From Niastella soli (GTDB taxonomy: Bacteria; Bacteroidota; Bacteroidia; Chitinophagales; Chitinophagaceae), in contig NZ_JAGHKO010000004.1 in NCBI RefSeq assembly GCF_017742245.1, forward strand, positions 868,001 through 932,000: a DNA stretch of 64,000 nt, read 5' to 3'. The notes beneath the pieces are model-generated. The model had not been told where the DNA came from, did not search any database, and saw nothing but the letters and a program-made list of their open reading frames with translations. Position numbers and translations under genes: made by a program. Positions 9,287 through 18,260 of the stretch are shown in pieces; within the stretch, counting starts at the first letter, position 1, and every line of letters starts with the position of its first letter.

Positions 9287-9545
9287 CTGTTTATCACAAA
9301 CTTTACCGTTTTATGGCTATTCTTTTCTCCCGGTTTTTTACGTAAGTTTGCTTACCCGGTTACCATATTGTTTCATGGTTTTCAGGAAATCAATTCGGTG
9401 AACCGGCGGTAAGTGCCTGATACCACTCCATGCTTTTTTTTACCGCGTTATCAGGTAAAATCATTACTTGTTAAATTACAGAAAGCTTAACACTTGCCAT
9501 ACAAACAAAATGGTTGAACTTTCGTTTCTGTAAAGTAAGTGCGTT

Positions 9546-10451
9546 ATGAACCAAGCCCAGGATAAATACGGCCATACCCGGAAAGTGCTGCTGGTTATAT
9601 TGAGTATACTGGCAGTGATCCCATTGGCGCCACTTATTAACCGTTATATTCCTCCATTGATCATTGGCGACTGGAACCTCGACCTCACTGTTTCCATTAT
9701 TCTCGCCGCAGCCTTAACATTTCTTACACTCCGGCTTTTCCGTTTTTTACTGTTACCAGCTGTTGGTCTGCTCATATTGGTTTTAATTTATAATCAATTG
9801 ACCAATGGTTATGGTTTTGGTAATATGATCAGAGATTATAAGACCATGGTACAAAACAACTGGGGCAAAAAAGAACAAAAGGAAATTGACCTCGTGTTAC
9901 GGCCTACCTTCTTTGACGGTCCGTTAACCAAAACAGTAAAAACGCTTCAATCAAAAGTAATAGCTACAGATTCGGTAGTACGAAACTACTCCGTAAAATA
10001 TTCCCTGGAATCATTTGATGAATACTATCCAAAGTATGGTTCGCAGGTACGGTTATTATCGCTGTTCAAGCATATCAACAGCAACTTCAAGTATGTATCC
10101 GACTCGGAAAGGGACGAATACTTTGCCACTGCCCGCGAAACCATTCAAAACGGACTGGGTGGCGATTGCGACGACCATACTATTTTAATGGCGTCGTGTA
10201 TGAAGTCCATAGGCGCCCATTGCCGCATGATCTTAACAGATGGTCACCTATACCCCGAACTGCTGTGTGGCGACGAAAAACAGTTCGAAATGATGCAACA
10301 GGCCGTTATTCATCTTTTTGGTAACGAAGCCATCGACAACATGTATTACCACGAACAGAACGGGCAATACTGGATCAACCTCGATTATACCGCCCGTTAT
10401 CCCGGCGGACCGTATGTTAGTGAAACCGCCTACGCAATCATCAACTTATAA
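9546..10451 (+). CDS. Membrane-anchored transglutaminase-like protein
   Basis: A 301-aa protein with about three N-terminal hydrophobic segments (~13-31, ~45-62, ~66-83), then a soluble transglutaminase-like (papain-fold) domain. The triad is visible: Cys208 in GGDCDDHT, a His in LTDGHLYPEL, and an Asp in WINLDYTARYPGG. GDCDD followed by H is typical of bacterial transglutaminase-core proteins, which act as proteases or amide-bond enzymes; the substrate cannot be told. The catalytic domain may face either side of the membrane. The gene is monocistronic, 94 bp before the heptamer-repeat zone. Confidence 0.85.
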   Translation: MNQAQDKYGHTRKVLLVILSILAVIPLAPLINRYIPPLIIGDWNLDLTVSIILAAALTFLTLRLFRFLLLPAVGLLILVLIYNQLTNGYGFGNMIRDYKTMVQNNWGKKEQKEIDLVLRPTFFDGPLTKTVKTLQSKVIATDSVVRNYSVKYSLESFDEYYPKYGSQVRLLSLFKHINSNFKYVSDSERDEYFATARETIQNGLGGDCDDHTILMASCMKSIGAHCRMILTDGHLYPELLCGDEKQFEMMQQAVIHLFGNEAIDNMYYHEQNGQYWINLDYTARYPGGPYVSETAYAIINL

Positions 10452-10529
10452 GATGGCGTCTTTTTTAAAAGTGTAACACCTGAGTAAAAAGCTGCCGTTG
10501 CGAGGTGAAGGTTGAAGGATAAATATGTG

Positions 10530-10552
10530 AGTGGTGAGTGAGCTCGCGATTG
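10530..10552. repeat. GTGAGTG-type repeat with TCGCGA core
   Basis: GTGAGTGGTGAGTGAGCTCGCGA. The same word order (GTGAGTG units followed by a CTCGCGA or TTCGCGA core) recurs after the Gfo/Idh gene near 53982 and, in reverse orientation, after fabF near 27505-27553. This supports a dispersed repeat family. Confidence 0.6.
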
Positions 10553-10586
10553 GCGTGATTAATAACTATCTTGCTGCGCCAAAAAT

Positions 10587-10677
10587 CCATTGCCCATTGC
10601 CCATTGCCCATTGCCTATTGCCTATTGCCCATTGCCTATTGCCTATTGCCCATTGCCTATTGCCTATTGCCTATTGC
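10587..10677. repeat. Thirteen tandem copies of a 7-bp repeat, CYATTGC
   Basis: Thirteen uninterrupted heptamers, CCATTGC or CTATTGC, occupy 91 bp. The last copy overlaps the stop codon of the reverse-strand gene that ends at 10671: read on that strand the repeat is GCAATAG and its TAG is the stop. Shorter degenerate copies sit at the stop codons of trhO (41751-41776) and rlmB (56230-56252), and without a stop at 27400-27430. With no spacers, it is not a CRISPR array. Confidence 0.95.
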
Positions 10678-11390
10678 CTTTCCAAACTAACATAATCAGG
10701 AATACTTCTACTAAAAGGGTTCTCCAGGCGATCACCCACAGGTGGTTGTGGCGGATTGTTAATGCCTTTGGTCAGGAAACCACAAATGGCCACAGGAAGC
10801 GCTATCAGGGAAGATAAATAATACACCAGGAAGTTATCGGTTGGTGTAGACGTTCCAGGCAGGAAATAATCGAAGATGTATATAACAACGAAAGTGCCGT
10901 ATTCGAATAACAGGGCTGCGTAAATGAACAACAGACCTTTTACCTGTCCGGTCAGCCGGATCTGCTGTAATTTCAAAATGATCTCCCAAACGATCACAGT
11001 CAATACGATAAGCAGTTCTCCACCCAGCACATATTCCAGCGAACCAGTACTAAATCCCCTGATAATACAATTAACAAGCCCTGCCATCAGCAATGCGGGT
11101 ACTGCTATTTTGGTGAACTTTTTTACAACGGGAGAAGAAGAGGAAAAATAAAATATTGTAAGTATTATAGGAATATCGAGCAGATTATAAATAACAGTAT
11201 ACAGGTCCATTACCGAGTGCGACAAATGAATATACTCAACCAGGTTTGCCAATGCACAGATCAGCCAGTACAACGCATATAAGCGGAAGGGAATTGCAGA
11301 CCAAAGCTTTTTCATCAGCACAACAAGCATCGGTACGAAATACAATCCCACTGCCAAAACAGATACGATTTGGTATATTATACTTTTCAT
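10671..11390 (-). CDS. Hypothetical multi-pass membrane protein, 239 aa
   Basis: No family recognised. The sequence shows about seven hydrophobic segments spread over the whole length (for example ~2-24, ~32-52, ~63-80, ~92-110, ~118-138, ~148-170, ~184-206), each with aromatic boundaries, so it is an integral inner-membrane protein. The C-terminal ~30 residues ([18 protein letters not shown] and onward) are polar. The stop TAG is provided by the last unit of the CYATTGC array, so the natural C-terminus may have been altered by the repeat. It runs opposite to its neighbours and stands alone. Confidence 0.75.
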   Translation of the reverse strand: MKSIIYQIVSVLAVGLYFVPMLVVLMKKLWSAIPFRLYALYWLICALANLVEYIHLSHSVMDLYTVIYNLLDIPIILTIFYFSSSSPVVKKFTKIAVPALLMAGLVNCIIRGFSTGSLEYVLGGELLIVLTVIVWEIILKLQQIRLTGQVKGLLFIYAALLFEYGTFVVIYIFDYFLPGTSTPTDNFLVYYLSSLIALPVAICGFLTKGINNPPQPPVGDRLENPFSRSIPDYVSLERQ

Positions 11391-12351
11391 GGGTCGAATT
11401 ACACTCTAAAATCGCCAAAATATCGGACAATATTGCATAGGGCCTGTTTTTCAGTAATTGTACTTTTGCCCAATTCTGCATAAAATACTATATATAAATC
11501 CGGTTTTACACAATCGTTTGCATAAGAGGAAAAATGAGGAAGTTTAGTCAACTTGCAGCGATCACCCACTTTTATCGTTTTAGCAATATTTGCGGTTAAA
11601 CAAATGGGTTATATCTGTATCAAACAACCGAGATTTTTACATAGAAAATGGCACAACTCTCATTGTAGTCTTACAGCACTGATCCAGATCTGTTGCTGTG
11701 CATTCAGTTTTCCCCTTTTTATTCACAGTGAAACCTATGCGTAAGTTTTCCGCTAATTTTGTGGTCAACCACTCCGGTAACCCGCCTCTATTACTGCCTC
11801 AAAAGCGGGCTTCTCGTTCACCCAATTCGTAGATTTACTATACCACTAACTGGGTATTCCCTGGTTCAACATTGTATTTAACCTATCACCCACGTATTAA
11901 CTGAAGGTTTTAAATTGGGCACATTTGCTCTATGAATGAATGCGTTTAACATATATTTTTGATTTACTGATTCAGCGTAGTCAGTAAGTTTTTTTAAAGA
12001 GGTTTTAAAGTCCAAGTATCCGAAACCGCTGTCCAATATCAAGTGTAAAGATCAAAAGTTCCAAAAGCGATTTCACAAACAATGTAGATCGTATCCTAAA
12101 TTATCCTTAAGAACCGTTCACAGTATTAAATCCAATTCCAAGTCCAAAGAACCAGATCCAGTAAATCCTGGAAAAACCCAGTCGATATCCTGAAAACCCG
12201 TAGCCAATAACGTGTTTTACCTTTGAAAAGAAATCCGATACTATTGAGAACAGTTCTAATTTGGTAGGTTCGACTGAAAAAATTATATAGCCCTTCCGAC
12301 TCGTCGGGAGGGCTTTTTGTATATATTCAGTTTTCCAAACTTACAACACCC
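11391..12351 (+). other. Long intergenic region, possible noncoding transcript
   Basis: 960 bp with no acceptable protein gene on either strand; the frames present (up to 81 codons) look random. Two perfect -7 elements read rightward: TAATTTTG at 11754-11761 and TATTTTTG at 11954-11961. A strong terminator ends the region at 12289-12319. The stretch 12000-12240 contains recurring words (AAGTCCAAG, TCCAATTCCAAGTCCAAAG, CAGATCCAG). A noncoding RNA of about 350 nt from ~11967 to the terminator is possible. It lacks SRP, tmRNA and RNase P signature sequences. Confidence 0.35.
12289..12319 (+). terminator. Intrinsic terminator
   Basis: AGCCCTTCCGAC and GTCGGGAGGGCT pair around a 2-nt centre (one mismatch region), followed by TTTTTG. 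It lies 33 bp before the Ycf48-like gene, so it must end a transcript coming from the preceding 900-bp gap. Confidence 0.85.
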
Positions 12352-13371
12352 ATGACTGCACGCCTTTATAGTATGTTGCTGATCCTATTGATTACCCTCC
12401 CCCATTTCATCTCAGCACAAAGCATTGAGCTGCTTACCAGCGGCCAGGCTGTTTCTATCAGAGGGTTATGTCCGGTAAATGACCAGGTGGTTTGGGTCAG
12501 TGGCAGCCGTGGTACTGTAGGCAGATCGCTTGATGGTGGTAAAACCTGGCAATGGACCATCGTAAAAGGATTCGAAAAAACTGATTTCCGCGATATAGAA
12601 GCTTTTAACGCCAATACCGCCATTATCATGGGCATAGCAGAACCAGCCCAGATATTAAAGACAACAGATGGGGGCAATTCCTGGAAGGTTGTTTTTACCG
12701 ATTCTACCAAAGGTATGTTCCTCGACGCCATGGATTTTTTTGATAATAAAAATGGTATAGTGGTTGGCGATCCTATAGACTCCAAATTCTATATTGCCAA
12801 AACCACCAATGGCGGCAATACCTGGAAAAAAACACCCTCTATTATGCAATCCAATGCCGCACCCGGCGAAGGTTGTTTTGCCAGCAGCGGTACTAACATC
12901 TATTATTTCCGTAACAAGGATTTCTTATTTGTAAGCGGGGGTACCATTAGCCGGGTACATGATGATGCCGGTGGCCGGTCACTCCCCATTGTTCAGGGTA
13001 AAGAAAGCACGGGCGCCAATTCCATTGCTGTACGCAGCGACGGTCCCCGGGTAAGTAATACTTTTACTATTGTAGGGGGCGATTTTACCAATGATAAGGA
13101 TACCACCCGTAATTGTGTATTAACACACGACGGCGGCCATACCTGGTTAAGTCCTGCCACGCCACCACATGGCTACCGCAGCTGTGTTATATATATTACA
13201 GGCAAAAAACTCCTAAGCTGTGGGACTTCAGGCGTTGACCTGTCAACCGATAGTGGCCTCACCTGGCGATTGGTAAGCGAAAACGGTTTTCACGTTTGCC
13301 GCAAAGCTAAAAAAGGGAAAACAGTATTTTTAGCTGGAGGCAATGGTAAAATAGCAAAACTTGTTCTTTAA
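12352..13371 (+). CDS. Exported Ycf48/BNR-type beta-propeller protein
   Basis: A 339-aa secreted protein with a signal peptide (residues ~1-22, ending HFISAQS). The mature part is built of propeller blades carrying Asp-box (BNR) motifs: SLDGGKTWQW, TTDGGNSWKV, TTNGGNTWKK, HDGGHTWLS and STDSGLTWRL, about 60 residues apart. This matches the Ycf48-like/oxidoreductase-annotated family common in Bacteroidota. The fold is secure but the ligand is unknown, and there are no catalytic residues of sialidases (no Arg triad visible). The gene is monocistronic and starts right after a terminator. Confidence 0.88.
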   Translation: MTARLYSMLLILLITLPHFISAQSIELLTSGQAVSIRGLCPVNDQVVWVSGSRGTVGRSLDGGKTWQWTIVKGFEKTDFRDIEAFNANTAIIMGIAEPAQILKTTDGGNSWKVVFTDSTKGMFLDAMDFFDNKNGIVVGDPIDSKFYIAKTTNGGNTWKKTPSIMQSNAAPGEGCFASSGTNIYYFRNKDFLFVSGGTISRVHDDAGGRSLPIVQGKESTGANSIAVRSDGPRVSNTFTIVGGDFTNDKDTTRNCVLTHDGGHTWLSPATPPHGYRSCVIYITGKKLLSCGTSGVDLSTDSGLTWRLVSENGFHVCRKAKKGKTVFLAGGNGKIAKLVL

Positions 13372-13405
13372 AGACATCCTTCCTATTAACCATTCAAATT
13401 TAGGA

Positions 13406-13738
13406 TCAGAATTTTTTGAACATAAAATATACCGCCCCTAATAACAACGCAAAGCTCACCAGGTATTTCCAGTGAAAGGGTTCATGTAAATACAATGTGG
13501 CAAACACGGTAAATACCACCAGGGTGATCACTTCCTGGGTCATCTTTAACTGAAAGCCTGTAAATCCATTGCTGAACCCCCAGCGATTGGCTGGTACCAT
13601 TAAACAGTATTCAAAAAAAGCAATGCCCCAGCTTATCAATATAGCCTTCCATAAGGGCAGTTGTTGTTGTTTTAAATGACCATACCAGGCAATTGTCATA
13701 AACACATTAGAGCAGATCAACAAAAGGATTGTACGCAT
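13406..13738 (-). CDS. DMT-family (DUF486) membrane protein
   Basis: A 110-aa protein with four hydrophobic segments (~3-20, ~28-46, ~64-84, ~90-107), matching the DUF486 branch of the drug/metabolite transporter superfamily: the start MRTILLLICSNVFMTIAWYG, the central AFFEYCLMVPANRWG, and the FTGFQLKMTQEVITL motif are characteristic. Such small proteins probably work as dimers; substrate unknown. A perfect -7 element lies only four bases upstream of the ATG, so the mRNA may be leaderless. It is convergent with the Ycf48-like gene and divergent from ferritin. Confidence 0.9.
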   Translation of the reverse strand: MRTILLLICSNVFMTIAWYGHLKQQQLPLWKAILISWGIAFFEYCLMVPANRWGFSNGFTGFQLKMTQEVITLVVFTVFATLYLHEPFHWKYLVSFALLLGAVYFMFKKF

Positions 13739-13742
13739 GTTC

Positions 13743-13750
13743 CAAAAATA
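13743..13750 (-). promoter_or_regulatory. -7 element TATTTTTG for the DUF486 gene
   Basis: On the reverse strand TATTTTTG is followed by GAAC and then the ATG. A start site 4-7 nt after the motif would fall on or next to the start codon, implying a leaderless mRNA. Confidence 0.55.
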
Positions 13751-13809
13751 AGACGATCGGTAAAATATTCTAACTAATAAATTCAGTAATTTGGTTTAAA
13801 CTAATCAAT

Positions 13810-14340
13810 ATGATCTCGAGCAAAATTGAAGCAGCTTTAAACAGACAGATCGACCTGGAAGGATATTCTTCCATGTACTACCTGGCCATGGGTTCCTGGT
13901 CTGAAGTAAAGGGATACAACGGTGTAGCTCAGTTCTTGTACCACCATTCCGATGAAGAAAGAATGCATATGCTGAAACTCTTTCATTATATAAACGACCG
14001 CGGCGGCCATGGTATTGTTCCAGCCTTTGCAGCTCCCCAGAACGATTTTAAAAACATCAGGGAGATCTTTGATATTGTTCATTCGCATGAAGTAAAAGTA
14101 TCAAACGAGATCAATGCACTGGTTGAACTGTGCATTCAGGAAAAAGATTATACTACCCATAATTTTTTGCAATGGTATGTTACCGAACAGATCGAAGAGG
14201 AAAGTCTTGCCCGTCAGATCATTGATAAACTAAACCTGATTGGTGAAGATAAAGGCGGGATGTACCTGTTCGATCGCGACCTGGCCACTATGATCGGTCA
14301 GCAAGGCGGTAAAGGCGGCGGTCACGGCCACGGACATTAA
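13810..14340 (+). CDS. ftnA: Ferritin
   Basis: Iron-storage ferritin, 176 aa, forming a 24-subunit shell that oxidises Fe(II) and stores iron. The diiron ferroxidase ligands are present: E17 in DLEGYSSMYY, E50 and H53 in DEERMHML, a Glu in the HSHEVKVSNEI helix and the EQIEEE segment. Length is typical of prokaryotic FTN. The last ~10 residues are an unusual Gly/His tail (GGKGGGHGHGH) that could bind metal. A bidirectional terminator follows. The gene is alone, divergent from the DUF486 gene. Confidence 0.95.
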   Translation: MISSKIEAALNRQIDLEGYSSMYYLAMGSWSEVKGYNGVAQFLYHHSDEERMHMLKLFHYINDRGGHGIVPAFAAPQNDFKNIREIFDIVHSHEVKVSNEINALVELCIQEKDYTTHNFLQWYVTEQIEEESLARQIIDKLNLIGEDKGGMYLFDRDLATMIGQQGGKGGGHGHGH

Positions 14341-14391
14341 TCCTTTGACTCTCCGCCAAAGGCGGACACGCGCTCAGGACTCGTATAAAAC

Positions 14392-14430
14392 AAAAGCCCC
14401 AGTCTTGGTTTAACCGAGACCGGGGCTTTT
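14392..14430. terminator. Bidirectional terminator after ferritin
   Basis: AAAAGCCCC and GGGGCTTTT close an interrupted long stem (GTCT/AGAC, GGTT/ACC) with A- and T-runs on either side. Confidence 0.9.
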
Positions 14431-14651
14431 TAATTTCTTTACAGTATTGGGTAATTCATGGCTATGGAGAGTTACTGTAAAGCGTAACAAAAGTAAACAT
14501 TTGTTGCTAAAACTTTTTGTGCAAGTTTGTAACCGTGCATTTTTAGGCAAAATCCGTGCGCTTTTGTATAATATTCGTGCGGTGGAAGTGGATTTATTTC
14601 TGTAAAGCGGCATAAGCCCCCAAATACAGGAAAAAGTTACGGTACCAAAAC

Positions 14652-14684
14652 AATAACCCCTCCCGACGAGCGGGAAGGGTTATT
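14652..14684 (-). terminator. Terminator after smc
   Basis: AATAACCCTTCCCG and CGGGAGGGGTTATT on the reverse strand pair around a 5-nt loop, 22 bp beyond the smc stop. The A/T flanks let it act in both directions. Confidence 0.85.
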
Positions 14685-14705
14685 TATATCTAATCATTAA
14701 ACCTC

Positions 14706-17700
14706 TTAATTCAGGTTCCGGAAGTCGACCGGAACGAGTTTACTCACCCCAGGTTCCTGCATGGTAACCCCGTAGATCACATCCACAGCACTCATCGTTT
14801 GCTTGTTATGCGTAACAATGATAAACTGGCTTTCCTGGCTGAACTTGCGGATCATTTGCGTGAACTTACCAACGTTGGCATCATCGAGCGGCGCATCTAC
14901 CTCATCGAGGATACAGAACGGCGCTGGTTTGATCAGATAGATCGCAAACAACAGGGCCGTTGCCGTTAAGGTTTTTTCACCACCACTTAACTGGGTGATC
15001 GACGATGGACGTTTGCCCTTAGGCTTGGCCACAATGTCGATGCTGGTCTCCGCCAGGTTCTCGGGGTTCTCCAGGATCATATCAGCCGAATCATCTTCGG
15101 TGAACAATGCCTTGAACACCTTCTGGAAGTTCTCGCGCACTTTATTGAAGGTATCGAGGAACTGCTGGTTGGCAGTAGCCTCCACTTCCTGTATGGTTTG
15201 TAACAGACTGTCTTTGGCGGTTACCAGGTCATTCTTTTGTTCCAGAATGAACTCATACCGTTTTTTCATTTCCGTGAACGCTTCGATGGCGGTGGGATTC
15301 ACTTCACCCAGGTTCTCTAACCGCTTTTTCATACGGTCACCTTTTTCCTGCAACTCCTCTACCGGCGTTTCACCAGTACGGGGTTGATCGATGATGTCAT
15401 CCAGGTTGATCTTGAACTCAACACTCAACCGCTCTTTCATTCCGGCCAGCTGCAATTTCAATTCATTCAGCTTGTCTTTTATTTCTGCCAGCAAATGCTC
15501 GGTTTGCTCTCTTTCTTTTGATTTGTGACGCAGTTCGCTTTCTTTTTCCCCCAGGGCATTACGCATATTGTAATATGCCTGGTCAGCTTCATTCAGCTTT
15601 TTCTCTTCTTCTTCTTTGCGGCGCATCATCTCAACCAACCCATTTTCAGCAGTGGCCAGTTGATCTGCACTTTCGGTGATGTTCTCCAGAGTTTGCTTTA
15701 ACTGCGAGGCATTGGTTTCAACCTGCTGTTGCAATTCAACCAACTGCTTGCTCTTGAACTGTAGTTCCTGGGTCAATGAGTTGATCTTACTGGTTTGACG
15801 TGTTAACTGCAGGTTGTATTCATTGAACACCGCCTGCGCATTGGTATACTGGCCTTCGGCTGCTTTGTATTCATTTTCTACGCTGGCCAGTTTGTCGCCC
15901 AATTCTTGCAACTGATTTACCAGCTCCATCCATTGCTGACGGGTGCCAGAAATAGAAGAGGTGGTTTCTTCCAGGTTCATTTGCAGTTCTTCCAGTCTGT
16001 TTTGTGAAGAACTTTGCGAACCGTGCAGATTCTCCATTTTGTTCTCCAGGGAGAACACCTGATTAGTAAGCGTATTGATATCCTGTTGCGCCTGTTTAAT
16101 GGCAGTATCTTTCAATTGCTCATTATAACCGATCACCTCGTTGTGCTTTTGTTGAATGCCCTCTTTCAGACTTTGCACAACGCCTTCCAGCGCTACAATT
16201 TCTTCGTGTAATTTCTCCAGGTTCTTGGCACGACCGATCTTTTTACCTTCAAACAAACCGACGCTACCACCGGTCAATGAGAACTTGCCTTTTACATATT
16301 TACCGGTTTTTTCCAGCACCACTGACCCATTGCTGGTAGCCAGTGCATCGTCGCTTTCGGCAATAAATACATTACCCAGCAGGTATTCAGCCAGCTGCCG
16401 ATATTGTGCATCTACCTCAATTACATCCATTGCGGCAATGGTGTTGGCAGGTGCATGACCGTTATCGTTCTTATGCTCGTTTAATTTATCGAGCAGGAAG
16501 AAGTTTGCTTTCCCTTTTTTGTTATTGTCCAGCAGGTGTACGGCCTGTAAGCCTTCCTGCAGGTTGTTCACTACATAATAGTTCAGGTAAGGCTCCAGCA
16601 CGTTTTCAACGGCGGCGCGAAACTCTTCTTTTACATAGATGATATCTGATAAGATGGGAGCTGTATGGTTCCAACCCGGATTGTTGTGAAGGAACTTCAC
16701 GCTTTCGGGATAACCTTCCATGGAGTCGATCAAACTTTTCAACAGATCGTGCTCATTCTTTTTGGCATCCAGCTTTCTGCTTTCCTCGGCCAATTGCTGG
16801 CGTAAGGTTTCCAGTTCGCCCTGAGCCTGCAAGATCTGTTCTTTGGTCCTTTCCTGGTGGTCCTGTAATTGTACCAGGTCGCGTTGCCTTTTCTCCAGTT
16901 CCTGCTCCTTCACCATTTTCTCCTCTTCCAGTTGTTTTATCTGGCTGTAGCGGGCTTCGCGCTCTTCTTCTATCTGATTGATGGCTTTTTGAACGTTCTG
17001 AATAGAGGTATCGGCTACCGCTACCTTCTTTTCTGCATCAAACTGGTTCCGTTGCAGACTGAGGTTTTCAGCGCGCAATCTGTCAACATGGGTTCTTTTT
17101 TCGTCAAAGATGGAGCGGGCACTTTCAACTGCTTCTTTATTCTCTTCCACCATTTGCTCCAGTCCTTCCAGTTTACCCTTTTCTTCATCTACCGATCTGC
17201 GGGTAAATTCAATGCTTTCTTCCAGTCCTTTCAGAGTACCTTCACTCTTATTCAGGAATTCCTGAAGACTGTTCTCGCGCTCCTGCAGGAACTTGAGACG
17301 TTGAGAAGCCAGGTTCTTTTCATTTTCCTTGGTGCGCAGGGTTTGCAACAGATCGTTAAACTCGTGTTGCATACTTTGCAGGGCACGTTCTTTTTCAATG
17401 AACCCTACTTTTTCCTGCTCGATCACCGCTTCTTCGTTGGCCACTTCCGCATCCAGACGAATCTTTTTATCGGTCTCAATCTCCGATTGGGTGCTCAATT
17501 CGCGGTAGGTGAGGTTAAAGCCTTCGAGGGCTGCTTTGGCCAGCTCGATGCTCAGCTCGCGGTATTCTTTCTTTATTTCGTAATATTTCTCTGCTTTTTT
17601 AGCCTGGTTCTCCAGCGTTTTTAACTGGTTGTTTATTTCAAACAACAAGTCCTCGATACGCGCAAGGTCCTGCTCAGTGGCATCGAGTTTTTGCTTAGCT

Positions 17701-18227
17701 TCCTTTTTGCGGGTCTTATAAATAGTGATCCCAGCTGCCTGTTCCAACATGCGACGGCGGCTGTTCTCTTTATCTTTAATGATCTCATCAACCATCCCCA
17801 ACTCGATGATGGCGTAGCTGTCGGTGCTCACTCCGGTATCCATAAACAGGTTCTGGATATCGCGCAAGCGGCATTGCACATCATTCAAACGGTACTCACT
17901 TTCCCCACTTTTATAAAATTTACGGGTTACGGTGATGGTGCTGAATTCGGTAGGCAACAGGTTCCGGGTATTTTCGAAAGTCAGGCTAACCTCGGCCAAA
18001 CCACTGGCCGACCGGGTTTTTGACCCGTTAAATACCAGACTTTCAAGGTTTTCACTACGAAGGTGACTGATCTTTTGCTCCCCGATCACCCAGCGGATGC
18101 TGTCGATAATATTACTCTTACCACAACCGTTTGGTCCGATAACACCCGTAATACCCTCGTCGAAGTGGAGTACGGTTTTATCGGCAAAACTCTTGAACCC
18201 TTTGATTTCTAAGCTTTTTAAGCGCAC
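14706..18227 (-). CDS. smc: Chromosome segregation protein SMC
   Basis: Structural maintenance of chromosomes ATPase, 1173 aa, the usual full length. Head: Walker A GPNGCGKSN at 31-39, Q-loop and the RSENLESLVFNGS segment. Two long coiled coils (~170-500 and ~680-1000) flank the hinge (~515-660, with the YLNYYVVNNLQEG and FSLTGGSVGLFEGKK motifs). The C-terminal head has the ABC signature QLSGGEKTL (~1080) and Walker B CILDEVDAPLDD (~1103). It folds chromosomal DNA with ScpA/ScpB, which are not encoded here. The start is GTG at 18225-18227, matching the family N-terminus. A -7 element at 18253-18260 is its likely promoter. Confidence 0.97.
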   Translation of the reverse strand: MRLKSLEIKGFKSFADKTVLHFDEGITGVIGPNGCGKSNIIDSIRWVIGEQKISHLRSENLESLVFNGSKTRSASGLAEVSLTFENTRNLLPTEFSTITVTRKFYKSGESEYRLNDVQCRLRDIQNLFMDTGVSTDSYAIIELGMVDEIIKDKENSRRRMLEQAAGITIYKTRKKEAKQKLDATEQDLARIEDLLFEINNQLKTLENQAKKAEKYYEIKKEYRELSIELAKAALEGFNLTYRELSTQSEIETDKKIRLDAEVANEEAVIEQEKVGFIEKERALQSMQHEFNDLLQTLRTKENEKNLASQRLKFLQERENSLQEFLNKSEGTLKGLEESIEFTRRSVDEEKGKLEGLEQMVEENKEAVESARSIFDEKRTHVDRLRAENLSLQRNQFDAEKKVAVADTSIQNVQKAINQIEEEREARYSQIKQLEEEKMVKEQELEKRQRDLVQLQDHQERTKEQILQAQGELETLRQQLAEESRKLDAKKNEHDLLKSLIDSMEGYPESVKFLHNNPGWNHTAPILSDIIYVKEEFRAAVENVLEPYLNYYVVNNLQEGLQAVHLLDNNKKGKANFFLLDKLNEHKNDNGHAPANTIAAMDVIEVDAQYRQLAEYLLGNVFIAESDDALATSNGSVVLEKTGKYVKGKFSLTGGSVGLFEGKKIGRAKNLEKLHEEIVALEGVVQSLKEGIQQKHNEVIGYNEQLKDTAIKQAQQDINTLTNQVFSLENKMENLHGSQSSSQNRLEELQMNLEETTSSISGTRQQWMELVNQLQELGDKLASVENEYKAAEGQYTNAQAVFNEYNLQLTRQTSKINSLTQELQFKSKQLVELQQQVETNASQLKQTLENITESADQLATAENGLVEMMRRKEEEEKKLNEADQAYYNMRNALGEKESELRHKSKEREQTEHLLAEIKDKLNELKLQLAGMKERLSVEFKINLDDIIDQPRTGETPVEELQEKGDRMKKRLENLGEVNPTAIEAFTEMKKRYEFILEQKNDLVTAKDSLLQTIQEVEATANQQFLDTFNKVRENFQKVFKALFTEDDSADMILENPENLAETSIDIVAKPKGKRPSSITQLSGGEKTLTATALLFAIYLIKPAPFCILDEVDAPLDDANVGKFTQMIRKFSQESQFIIVTHNKQTMSAVDVIYGVTMQEPGVSKLVPVDFRNLN

Positions 18228-18252
18228 TTGTTCAATTTTTTTAAGGAAACGA

Positions 18253-18260
18253 CAAATATA
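18253..18260 (-). promoter_or_regulatory. -7 element TATATTTG upstream of smc
   Basis: Perfect TAnnTTTG on the reverse strand, 25 bp before the GTG start. No TTG at the ideal -33 spacing. Confidence 0.55.

Noticed and set aside
9197-9412. 71-codon hydrophobic forward frame
   Set aside because: Starts with TTG inside an inverted-repeat arm and runs through the whole repeat; hydrophobic only because the region is AT-rich.
10587-10677. CRISPR array
   Set aside because: Unit is 7 bp with no spacers and there are no cas genes.
10590-10817. Forward frame reading repeated CPLPIAY
   Set aside because: It is the translation of the CYATTGC array continued antisense into the membrane-protein gene.
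11553-11744. 63-codon forward frame in the long gap
   Set aside because: Cys/Phe-rich random-looking sequence, no ribosome site, no similarity recognised.
12255-12275. tRNA T-arm-like GGTTCGACTG
   Set aside because: No acceptor stem, anticodon arm or CCA-side partner in the flanks.
14410-14613. 67-codon reverse frame after ferritin
   Set aside because: Begins upstream of and runs into the ferritin terminator; basic and Ser/Leu-rich without structure.
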